Below, piece by piece: positions 44,536-55,300 of a stretch of 64,000 nt of DNA. Origin of the DNA: Primula veris (lineage: Eukaryota; Streptophyta; Magnoliopsida; Ericales; Primulaceae); the NCBI GenBank assembly GCA_963682055.1, contig OY821750.1, positions 4,404,501 to 4,468,500 on the forward strand, given 5' to 3'. Position numbers and translations under genes: made by a program. Position 1 is the stretch's first letter, and each line of letters starts with the position of its first letter. Under the pieces are notes generated by a model. The model did no database searches. It was given only the letters and a program-made list of their open reading frames with translations, and was not told the origin of the DNA.

Positions 44536-45414
44536 TAATAAATTTATATTATAAAAATGGTGATATTCAATGTACTATCCTATTTACTAGATTTAATATA
44601 ATTAATGCCACATTAGATCATTTCCATGTTAGTATAATTGAAAGATACACTCTTACCATATTTAGCTCATCGAATTGCTCTTTTCACATGAACGTAAAAC
44701 TATGGATATGTAACATGCACTATGGTTACAATGTAGGAAGGTATTTTTAGTAAGTAAAAAGATAAGCGAAATATAATTATATCCCATAATTTATGTGAAA
44801 ACCAGATCAATTAATTCGTCCCCAAAATCCTTACATTTATAAAAATATTGATAAACTATCTGATAAGTTGGCTTTTTTGTTTTGTAGTAACTTTCACCAT
44901 TTCACCAAGTCATAACGAATACCTTCTATTAATTATTTATTTGATTGTGCATGCATGTTCATTCTGTCTCACTCTATAATATTCAGATTCGGAACGCATC
45001 GTTCACGAGTCTACGTCTTCTACCAACTATTTTCTATCATCTTCCGTACCCCTTTGCTTATTTTCACTTAAATTTTAAATTTTCACAACTTGTTCCGCAA
45101 ATTTATAAGATTTTATATTATATTGTATTTAAATTTTAAAACATTTGGGCATAATTTTGTTTTAGACAATTTTTCTAAGATTTAATGTTTAATTTACACT
45201 AATTTATACATTTATTCCAAAATAAATTGCGTGTAGATATTTTTTTTAAATTAATTATTGGAATATATTGATACATGTATTATAGTAATTGTACAATTTT
45301 TTTCAAGTTTTTTAGAATTTTTTTTTTAGATAAAATAAGCAAGGAGGCAGGAAAGGGAAAGAGAATAGAGGGTAGAAGATTTGGACTCATTGTTACGCAT
45401 TCAAAATTTTCACA
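44536..45414. other. Spacer upstream of aspartic protease pseudogene
   Basis: AT-rich and unique within the window. No gene or clear promoter element recognised; weak TATA-like strings are too common here to choose one. Confidence 0.4.
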
Positions 45415-47094
45415 ATGGCATACTCTTTAACCCCTATACTTTTGTCATTTTTCTATGTCATGCTCTTTTGTTCTATCCAAATCTCGGTCATTTCTTTCTC
45501 AGTCGATTTAATCCACCGCGACTCGCCCGAATCACCCCCATATAACCCATCATCAACTCACTATGATCGCTTTAACAATGCTTTTCACCGTTCCATTTCC
45601 CGTGCATCTGATTTTCATAAAAACAACGCAAATTCATCCGAAGATATTCAATCTCAAATCCTTCCCTCGGGTGGCTCTTACGTCATGAAACTATCCATTG
45701 GAACCCCGCTTGTTCCTATTTTTTTAATAGCAGATACGGGTAACGATCTTACTTGGACACAATGCAAGCCTTGTCCTAATTGTTTCACTCAAGTTGCTCC
45801 TTTTTTTATCCCAAGAAATCGTCCACTTATGTCAATGTTCCTTGTAAGGACAAGATTTGTACTTCTTTGAAGTATTCGGATTGTTCTTTCAACACTTGTA
45901 AATATACAATCACATATGGTGACCAATCATCTAGCTTTGGTGATCTAGCAAGCGAGACTTTCACCGTTGGAGCAACCTCGGGGAAAACCACTTCTATTCG
46001 GAATATGTTTTTTGGGTGTGGATATGACGATACCGGTAGATTTGACGACACTTCTACCGGGATTGTAGGTCTTGGTGGTGGATCTTTATCTTTTGTAAAA
46101 CAATTGGGTGGCTCTATTGGTGGAAAGTTCTCCTATTGTTTACCTCCCCTGGATTCCGCCGCAAAAGTCACGGGAAAAATAAATTTTGGGGACAGTGTCG
46201 TTGTATCCGGCTCTGGGGTTGTTTCTACTCCTCTAATAAAGAGCCAAGCCGATTCTTTTTATCATCTAACACTCAGAGAGTAGTTCAGTGGGAAGCAAGA
46301 TTTTACCGTATCAAAGTGTAGCAAAATCTCTTGATGGAATTGGAAATAAAGAGGGTTATATAATCATCGATTTGTTAGAAAATCAGTCGAGCACAAAAAA
46401 AGACAGAAATACTAAAACCGAGCACACACACTTTGATAACGGAGTTCATCCAAATTGGCTACGTTTTCGGGCCGCTACACGTGACACTTAATATTATTAA
46501 AGAGTATTACAATCGTAATCTAGCTCAATCACAAGCAATGGTTCTCTCACAAATAGAACTCTCTCTTTACAATATTCTCTCTTGAATATGTGATTGTGAT
46601 GTGTAGAGGTGTAATTAAAATATAAGATATTGTGACATATAAATAGAACCCTTAGTGGGTCATATTACAATTCCAAGTGATGTGGGATAATTAGAAAATA
46701 TGGTCAAAACTCATTTGACTTCACAACTCAACACGATTCAGGTACAACTTTAACTTTTTTACCAAGTAAATTCACCAATACTCTTGAGGCGGAACTGAAG
46801 CGCGTCATTGGAAAAACACCTACCGTGGATCCACATGGTCGATTTAGCCTATGTTACAAGGTTTCCGACTTGATTAAGGTGCCAATAGTGACGGTTAAGT
46901 TCACAGAAGCCAAATTAAAGCTTTCGGGTGAGAGCGTTTTCTTTAAATTAAGGGATGGCTTGGTTTGCTTGACGTTTGTTGATTGGGATGAAATTGATAT
47001 TTATGGAAATTTAGCCCAGATGAACTAATTGATTGGCTATGACCTGGTGAAGAATAATGTTTCTTTCAAGCGAACGGATTGCACAAAGAAATAG
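45415..47094 (+). pseudogene. CDR1-like (A1 family) aspartic protease pseudogene
   Basis: It starts MAYSLTPILLSFF with a hydrophobic signal peptide (about residues 1-28), a prodomain ('DLIHRDSPESPPYNPS'), then the mature domain with first catalytic motif 'ADTGNDLTWTQC'. The nepenthesin-like Cys-rich insert and 'FGCGYDDTGRFDDTSTGIVGLGGG' follow. The second catalytic D-S-G is split by a solo LTR (46373-46733); 'GTTLTFLPSKF' resumes after it. Other lesions: one base lost from a T run near 45808, a frameshift near 46270, and a TAA near 47026 before the C-terminal 'VSFKRTDCTKK'. The family acts in the apoplast, for example in disease-resistance signalling; this copy is dead. Intronless, as usual for the group. 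Confidence 0.9.
46373..46733 (-). mobile_element. Solo LTR in the protease catalytic motif
   Basis: 361 bp with ends TGTTAGAAAA and CTCAACA, flanked by CGATT on both sides (46368-46372 and 46734-46738). Reversed, it starts TGTTGAGTTGTG and is the same family as the copia LTR at 56503-56866. Confidence 0.95.
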
Positions 47095-47560
47095 TTGCTA
47101 TAAATATTATAACGATGTAGGAAATGAAATCTCATTTTTCTTAATATGTCTATGTAATAATATTTGTCAACTCTCTTTCATTCCATGCTTTATTTTCTCC
47201 GAATTTTGCTGCCTATACTTTTTGGAATTTATCTATTAATTGACGAGTTAGTCACTTCACTAATGCAAAATACGATATCTATTTGATTTATATCCATTTG
47301 ATTTCTCCTTAATTCGAGTATTGCAACAAATACTAAGGATGAATCGAGTCTCTTTGAGTTTTTGACAATGGATGCTCTTAATATGTCCTAACAAGTCAAT
47401 TAGATATCACTAATGTGATAAATTGATAATCGACATTGATTCTTAATTTACTTATCACCGATAGCATAGTAGTTTAGAAACCAACTCTTCGATTTTCAAA
47501 CTTCTGCGGTGATATTCATGCTCGAATAAATTTTCTGGTCATGGGTACTAATATTGAACG
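47095..47560. other. Protease 3' flank
   Basis: AT-rich. No gene recognised. Confidence 0.4.
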
Positions 47561-47941
47561 TATTGAAAAATACGTTTGCCTTATGTTCCGATTGCAGTTA
47601 CGCGTTTCAGTTACAACTGAGTTTTGTTTCAGTTACAACTGAATAGTTAAGACATAATAGAAAATAACACGAGACATTTTTAAACGGAGTTCGACATGCT
47701 CACATTGTCTACGTCTCCGGGGCACTCAGCTAGTTTTTATTGATATTGAAAGGAACTATGATAAAACTCGAGCCTTACAATACCACGACTCTCTCACGTA
47801 TATGCCTATCTTAGTATCTCTAACTCACAACTATCAATTTCTAATGGCATCCCGCCACGACCTGTTTAAGTTTGTTTCTCTCTCGTGTATCAGTTTTGTT
47901 TACCGCACTGTTATCAACAACAATATTGTGCCATATATAAT
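47561..47941 (-). mobile_element. Truncated LTR remnant upstream of SOT gene 3
   Basis: It contains 'AACGGAGTTCGACATGCTC...ACGTCTCCGGGGCACTCAG', the motif also found reversed in the LTRs at 41289 and 46373, plus 'GTTTCAGTTACAACTGA' repeats. It ends at about 47941 where conserved SOT proximal promoter begins. No intact ends. Confidence 0.55.
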
Positions 47942-48024
47942 TTGATTCCTTAGAAAAGCTATTGTCGGTAGACATAAATCAATATATATAGTGAGGAGGT
48001 TGCTATACACCTATCATTATTTTC
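47942..48024 (+). promoter_or_regulatory. Minimal promoter of SOT gene 3
   Basis: Only about 185 bp of conserved SOT upstream DNA remains, starting 'TTGATTCCTTAGAAAAGC', with TATA at 47982-47990. Everything farther upstream is retroelement-derived. Confidence 0.55.
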
Positions 48025-48063
48025 ATGTGCAATGTGCTAGATAAAATGTCCTACAAAAACTAA
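48025..48063 (+). other. Upstream ORF (12 codons) of SOT gene 3
   Basis: MCNVLDKMSYKN, identical to gene 2, stop at 48061-48063, 63 bp before the main ATG. Confidence 0.5.
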
Positions 48064-48126
48064 ATTATTTCTAACTTATTGTTAGCTAGAAATATATTGA
48101 TCAGTTACCTTGGTGAAAACCAAATA

Positions 48127-49107
48127 ATGTCTTCATCTCCCGATTACAGTGACCAAAAAGGCAAAACCGAAAGAAGCTTTGAAAGTTACAAAGAGTTGTT
48201 CTCGACCCTTCCGAAGGAAAAGAGGTGGGTGGCTGAACATTTGTATCTGTACCAAGGCTATTGGTACCGTCTCGAATCTGGCCTAGGGACTATGGCAGTT
48301 CGAGAACACTTCAAGGCTAGGCAAACCGATATTTTCTTAGCTTCAAGTCCAAAATCCGGCACGCTTTGGCTTAAGGCCATACTCTTTGCCATCGTGAACA
48401 GAATAAAATACAAAATTACCGACCATCCACTCCTCACCACGAACCCTCACAAATGCGTGCCTTTCCTAGAGTTGGACCTCTTTCAAAAACCTCCTTTTAC
48501 AGATGTGAATAGTATGCCTTCCCCACGCCTCTTCGGGACCCACATCCCATTCTCATCATTACCCAGGTCTATTGAAAGCTCCGGTTCTCGGATTGTATAC
48601 GTCTGCAGAAATCCTAAAGATGTATTGGTGTCGTTCTGGTACTTTGCCTCTCAGCTGAGGGATAAAGACTGGCCTTCTTTCTCATTGGACGAGGCGTTTG
48701 AGTTGTTTTCTGAGGGAAAATCCGGATTTGGACCCTTTTGGGACCACGTGAAGGAATACAAACAAGCAAGCTTGGAAAATCCCGATAGAGTTTTCTTTAT
48801 TACATATGAGGAGATGAAAAGAAACTCGCTTGACTGTACAAAGAGATTAGCGGAGTTTGTAGGGTGCCCTTTCTCTAAGGAAGAGGAAAAGGATGGTGCG
48901 GTAAAGGACATTATTGAGTTGTGTAGTTTCGACAATCTGAGAAATTTAGAAGTGAACAAGTCCGGACCTACTCTTACTGGACGCTTCACGAACGCTATCT
49001 TCTTTAGGAATGGCAAAGTTGGCGACGGAAAAAAACATTTAACAAATCAGATGATTGAGTATTTGGACAAGATGACCAATGAGAAGTTAGCTGATATTTT
49101 CCCGTAA
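48127..49107 (+). CDS. Cytosolic sulfotransferase gene 3 (intact)
   Basis: 326 residues, start MSSSPDYSDQKGK. It has the PAPS loop PKSGTLWLK, catalytic His in GTHIPF, RNPKDVLVS, and RNGKVGDGKKH (Gly for the usual Trp). The 13 differences from gene 2 include R33 (KRW where gene 2 has KGW), R48, E50 and S51, again clustered in the N-terminal loops that contact the acceptor in this family. No stop or frameshift. Its distal promoter has been replaced by LTR-derived DNA, so expression may differ from genes 1 and 2. Confidence 0.95.
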   Translation: MSSSPDYSDQKGKTERSFESYKELFSTLPKEKRWVAEHLYLYQGYWYRLESGLGTMAVREHFKARQTDIFLASSPKSGTLWLKAILFAIVNRIKYKITDHPLLTTNPHKCVPFLELDLFQKPPFTDVNSMPSPRLFGTHIPFSSLPRSIESSGSRIVYVCRNPKDVLVSFWYFASQLRDKDWPSFSLDEAFELFSEGKSGFGPFWDHVKEYKQASLENPDRVFFITYEEMKRNSLDCTKRLAEFVGCPFSKEEEKDGAVKDIIELCSFDNLRNLEVNKSGPTLTGRFTNAIFFRNGKVGDGKKHLTNQMIEYLDKMTNEKLADIFP

Positions 49108-51106
49108 CATATTCCAAAACTCCTCTCTCCTTTGTTGTGCCATCTTTTGCTGCGCCCATATTTCGCTTCCTTAAAGGCGTGCCTTGATATCTAGAAGTTG
49201 TAACATTTTTTTTTTACGTTTAATAACTCTTTACTCTAGAGGTATCAACAGTTGTACCTATGGTGAGCGGGATATTCCAATTGCGTATCCCCGGGGCAAC
49301 CCACTTGCTGCACCTCAGAAGCGTACTTCATGTGTTTTCCTTCTTAAATTGTTCACTGAATGAGTACTGTTTTTTGCCCGTAAGTTGCAAAATTTCTTAT
49401 AGGGGTGTTACTGAGCCTTTGAGTAAATGTGCATTTTTTTCACTTTCATGTCCTCCTGATGTAGGTTAAATTCGATAAGCATCTTATCTTAATAACAAGG
49501 AATAGTGTTTTAAGCATTATTACTAGGGTACGGTAAAGCCTAAAAAAACGTAAGCTTTATCGGTAAAAAAGAGAGATGGAAAACGAGCTTTCCAAGCTTT
49601 GAATCAAGCTTTTCTCAAGCTTCGAATCAATTTTTTTTTGTTTTTACCAAGAAGCATGCTTTTTAAAAGAGTGATTACAATACAATTCTCATTAATTTTC
49701 TTTGCCTATCCTCAATATTACTGTTCGTTTACACAAGTGTTTTATGCCATTGCAAAAAAGTCAAGCAAACGTATCAGATCTTATATACGTGCTTATATAT
49801 ATATATTTCCGCTGCGGTGATCGGTTTTCAGTTCTCCGACAACTTTTCTGGCGAGATTCCGGTCAGTTTTTCGACGAGTCTCCCGACAGTTTTCTGCCGC
49901 TGTTTGGTGATCAGATCTGCTCCGTTTTACATTTTCGACGATCTGGAGATTATTCTCACAACATTTATTTTCCGGCGAGTTTTGCCGATCATCCGTTTTG
50001 ACCTATTTTTCTGATCCGATTGCGTCTATGACAATATCAGAGCGATCTGGAGTGATTATTACGTCTCATTTCAGTTTTCCAGCGAGATTTACCGGTGATA
50101 GTTTCGTCTCCGGCAAGATCTGATCACCTTCTCGGGCGACAGTTATAAATCTCATATTCTTCATTTTATTTCTCCGAAGAGTTTAGATCGGATCTGGTTT
50201 GTTAACTCTCCGGTGATGATATGTTGTTTTCCGATCGTCTTCTCCGACGATAATGTTTCGGATATGTTTTTTTATTTTTTATTATCATTTTTGTCTCATA
50301 CACATATACATACAAACTCACAGTCACATACATATATACAAATTCATATTTATATATACATACATAACAATACTAATATACTCTTCGATTTGTTTTCTTT
50401 TTTCTCCGATTCGTTTTCTGTCCAGCAATATGCCGTTCTTCGTTCTCCGACGATACATCGTTTCTTTATCTTCGGCAAACTGATTTTCTTTCTTCTTTGA
50501 CGCCGATGTATATTCGGGTTATCTTCTCCTATTCTCCGGCGATTTGCCGTTTTCTTTTTAACTCCGATGTGTATATCTCTACGACAAAGTAACGCTGCAT
50601 CTGTTCGACAGCTTTGTTTTTTTGTGTTAATTACACCGTGGTCCTCAAAGTTTAAGGAATCTTCAGTATGGTCCTCAAGTTTTGGACGGATTTCAGTTTG
50701 ATACAACATATGGGAATTTCAAGTTTTGGTTTAATTACTCCGTAGTCCTTGAGGTTTAGGAGAATTCCAATAGGGTTCTTTTGTTTTGGGCCAATGTCAG
50801 CATGATCCAACATATTTTGGTGTTGTTTCTTTTTAGTCCATAACAGTTTTGGTACTATTACAATACGGTTCGACAGATTTGGGAATGATGATAATTTGGT
50901 CCTATAGTTTGGACGTCATTTTGTATATAGTCCTCCGAGTGAGTTCGGAGTTGATGCCTTCTATGGATTAGTTTGCCTTTTATGGCGTCTGGGTCCTTTG
51001 TGACCATTTATTTTTGGCTCTTAGTAGCCTTTATGCCCATTGTTGGCTTGTCCTTAGTAAATAATGATGATCGGGGGTTGATCACGAATCTTTTAAAGAG
51101 AGAAAC
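49108..51106. repeat. SOT 3' flank, R block and pre-pseudogene block, copy 4
   Basis: 49108-49500 is SOT 3' flank, 49500-50380 the R block in uninterrupted form, and 50625-51106 the 'GTGGTCCTCAAAG' block. It stops at 'AAAGAGAGAAAC' where a gypsy LTR begins; in the other copies this point is followed by 'TCTAAATGTAAAATAAAATG' and an SOT pseudogene. No gene. Confidence 0.8.
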
Positions 51107-51673
51107 TGATAGAACACAAAAAGTAGACCCGGATTTATCTATTCGGGTCCGATTCAACCCACACTTTACTAATGGGTACCCAACGCTTAAATAATAGATA
51201 TCGGGCTATAACATGCCTTTCCTTAAGAAGGAAGATAAGAATACTATAAAATGTCTAAGCCCACTTAACAAGGGCCCCACATTGAAAAAGCCCATGCGAT
51301 GATGCATGAGATGAAGACACTTGTCAACATCCTATGACATATAAATGCCTATAAATATCCCAGTACCTTCACTAGGAAAAGGACCTGAAAAATCATAGAG
51401 AGAAGAAGATAAAAGAAAAAGACTTGTCAGAGTTTATCTCCCTAGAAATCATACCGAGAGAAGTGAAGACCGAACATCAAAGTTAAAGACCAAGATCAAG
51501 ATTTAAGATTAGATTATTTAAACCGAGCACAAGTGTAATAGCTAAGGGTAATTCGAGCAAGAATAATTACCGATCAATAAGAAAGGCTAACGTGTCCAAT
51601 CATTATCTTCTTTAATTTACTATATTATTGTTGAAAAGCATAACCATGACGGATTAAAGTTATTGCTTTATCA
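51107..51673 (+). mobile_element. 5' LTR of a Tat gypsy element
   Basis: 567 bp, TGATAGAACAC to CTTTATCA, the same family as 22762-23329. Preceded by GAAAC (51102-51106). TATA-like 'CCTATAAATATCCC' near 51350. Confidence 0.9.
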
Positions 51674-51675
51674 AA

Positions 51676-51688
51676 TGGCGCCGTCTCC
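51676..51688 (+). other. Primer binding site
   Basis: TGGCGCCGTCTCC two bases after the LTR, matching the TGGCGCCG type primer site usual for Tat elements. Confidence 0.65.
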
Positions 51689-51741
51689 ACACTTCATCTA
51701 GTTTCGAAGCCGAACACCCAAACTCTACCAGACAAGCAACA

Positions 51742-52365
51742 ATGGTGACCAGTATAGATGAAACCCATCCCGAAGAAATAGGAACAACAAATAACCAAGA
51801 AGTACAAATAAACCAGAACGACCTAGACGACCTCCTTGCCATCCGAGAGAGATATGAAGCTATCAAGTCCGGGAACCGACCAATCACCTCCAATGTTCAC
51901 GAAGAACCGGCCAACCAACCCTTACAAATCGACGGGCTCATCAACGAGAACCCAACAGACTCTGACGAAGAAAGAGCACTCTCGACGATACGCCAAGCAA
52001 GGAGGCACCTACCCGTAAGCCGCCGCCTCAACAACGCTGCGTTAACAAATAACGCAGGGCCAAGCTCAAGGGCCAACTTTCCAACAACTTCGGCCAACTC
52101 GAGTTCCCAGCACTGACCTTCAAACGTCTCAGCACCCCAATATGGTATGCCGAGAGACACTGCACCAGAACGTACAGTCCGACCAGCAATCCTCCCTCCA
52201 CGGATAATTACACCATCCATGGTGGAATTTCAACCCCTAGCGCCTCAAGAGGGGACCGCGGTCGTATTGACAAGGACCGATGACAGCTACAATGCTCATC
52301 TTCAAGCTCAATTGGCTGCATGCATGACAGCTATGGCAGCAGATGCATCAGCCACTTCTCCTTGA
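51742..52365 (+). pseudogene. gypsy gag N-terminal remnant
   Basis: 125 codons from MVTSIDETHPEEIG to a stop at 52116, then a second open stretch to 52365 ('LAPQEGTAVVLTRTDDSYNA') ending at TGA. It is polar and acidic, like the N-terminus of Tat gag. No zinc knuckle: the element is cut at about 52366, where copia gag begins. Confidence 0.65.
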
Positions 52366-52374
52366 GGAAAGGCC

Positions 52375-55300
52375 GACCACGACCACCGAGAAGGCGTGGA
52401 AACTCTTAGACCGACAAGTGATGGGAGTGATCCGCCTAACACTATCTAGGAGTGTAGCACATAACGTCGCAAGAGAGACGACGACGATGGGGATGATGAA
52501 GGTTCTCACCGACATGTATGAGAAACCATCCGCGAACAACAAGGTACATCTCATGCATAAGTTGTTTAACCTACGCATGGCTGAGGACACACCTGTCGCA
52601 AATCACGTGAACAAGTTCATCAACACCGTAAATCAATTGGATGCGGTGGAGATAACTTTTGAAGATGAAGTGAGAGCCCTTATACTGCTAGCATCTTTAC
52701 CGAATAGTTGAGAATTCATACGAGCTGCTGTTAGAAACTCAATTGGAAAGGAGAAACTGACTTACAGCGGCATCCGAGATCAAATACTCGCTGAGGAACT
52801 CAGGAGATTAGACATGGGTGAATGCTCAAATGATGGAGCAGCCTTGAACGTGGGTTCAAGAGATCGGGGTAAGGCCAGGGTATGGGACGTTAGAGGACAT
52901 TCGCCATCCCGAGATAGAAGAGGGCAAAGCTGAGGCGGCAAAGATAGCGATCGAAGTAAGAAGAATCTTCGATGCTATAACTGTCAGGGTATGGGGCACT
53001 TCAATCATGAGTGCAAGCAGCCGAAGAAGGGTACCGACCGTGATCACGTGGCTAATGTTGCGAACAACGAGGATTTGGGTGACTGTTTATTGCTTGCCGA
53101 ACAGAGAAATATAGAATCGTGGATTCTAGACTCTGGGGCATCATTTCACACAACCCCTCAGAAGGACTTATTCGAAAATTACACTGCAGGTAATTTCGGT
53201 AAAGTGTATCTAGCCGACAGAGAAGCGTTGGATGTTGTTGGAATGGGCGATGTGAAAATTCGCATTCTAAACGGGTCGGTATGGAAGCTAACGAAAGTGA
53301 GGCATGTTCCGAGGTTGACCAAGAATCTGATCTCAGTAGGTCAACTCGATGCAGAAAGACACTCCATTTCGTTCAGCAATGGAGCTTGGAAAGTTTCACG
53401 AGGAGCTATGGTGATAGCCCGAGGGAGCAAGGTCGGTACACTGTACATGACGACCGATGAGGAGTGTACAATTGCGGCAGCTGTGTCGCAAAACTGCTCG
53501 GAACTATGGCATTGACGGTTGGGTCACATAAGTGAGAAGCGGATGAAAGTGTTAGCAAAAGACGGGAAGCTATCGGGCTTGAAGTCTGTCAACCCCGACT
53601 TGTGCAAAGGTTGCATCTTCGGGAAGCAGAAGAAAGTGAGCTTTCGGAAAGGTGGAAAACCTCCCAAGGAGGAGAAGCTATCACTGGTCCACTCAGACGT
53701 ATGGGGACCATCTCCAGTAACCTCATTGGAAGGATCTCAGTACTATGTGACCTTCATCGATGATTCGACGAGGAAAACATGGGTCTATTTCTTGAAACAC
53801 AAGTCTGAGGTGTTTAAGAAATTTCAAGAATAGAAGGCCATGGTCGAACTAGAGACCGGGAATAAACTCAAATGTTTGAGGTTTGATAAGGGCGGAGAGT
53901 ACATTGATGCGAAGTTCATAGGGTTCTGTGCAAAGAGAGGCATTCGAATAGAGAAGATCATCCGAAGAACGCCACATCAGAATGGCGTGGCCGAAAGAAT
54001 GAACCAAACAATCAATGAGCGTGCTAGGAGTATGAGACTGCAAAGTGCGTTGCCCAAAGCCTTGTGGGCACATGCAGTAAGCACTGTGGTTTACCTCATT
54101 AACCGTGGACCCTCAGTGCCATTAGAAAGGAGAATTCCCGAACAAGAGTGAATAGGAAAGCCTATCTCTTATGACCACTTGCGAGTGTTCGGTTGTCTGT
54201 CATATATCCATGTCGATATAAATGATCGTACCAAACTTGACTCGAAATCCAAAGTGTATTACCTTGTGGGGTACGGTGGAGCTGAGTTTGGATATTTCTT
54301 TTGGGATGGTCAAACAAAGAGGATCATTCGCAGTAAGGATGTCATCTTCAATGAAAGCCTTTTGTACAAAGATCGACAAAATGTGGTGGTGGAAGAGCAC
54401 GCCCTCCCGTCCGAGGAAAGTGGTATAGTTGACATGAATGTGTTTCTAAGGTTGGAGTTGGAAAATGACACTGAAGATGAGCCAGTGGTGCTCGACAACC
54501 TACCAGCACATGCTGAAGAGGACGAGGAGCTGCCCCAAACTCCTCGACCTGGATTGGGCCGAGGTCATCACGGGAGGAGACCTCCTGCCCGATACTCTCC
54601 TTCCCTGCATTACATATTACTCAATGATGCCGGAGAGCCCGAAAGTAGAGAGCAAGCTCTGGAGCTGAAAGACTCGATCAAGTGGGAGCTCGCGATGAAG
54701 GATGAGATGAAGTCACTTGAGAAGAATGTGATTTGGCAGTTAGCCGAACTGCCCAAGGGGAAAAGGGCACTGAGCAACAAATGGTTGTTCCGACTAAAGG
54801 AGGAACAAGATGGCTCAAAATGGTATAAGACACGATTAGTAGTCAAAGGGTTCAAGCAAAATGCAGGAATTGACTACACCGAGATTTTTTCACCAGTTGT
54901 AAAATTGACGACTATTCGGCTATTGTTGAGCATTGTTGTAAATACGAATCTTCATCTTCAGCAGTTAGATGTGAAAACTGCCTTTCTCCATGGAGATCTT
55001 GAAGAAGAAATTTACATACTCCAACCTGAAGGGTTTGCCGAAAAAGGAAAAGAGAAACTGGTCTGCAAACTGAGGAAGAGCTTGTACGGGCTAAAACAAG
55101 CACCACGACAGTGGTATAAGAAGTTTGACAGTTTCATGGTGGATACCGGGTTCGAAAGAAGTGATAGTGATCACTGCTGTTTCATGAAGAGATTCGAGAA
55201 CTCTTCGTACGTCATACTACTTTTGTACGTAGATGACATGTTCCTTGCCGGCTCGAGCCTTGTGGAGATTAACAAGGTGAAACAACAGTTGGCGAAACAG

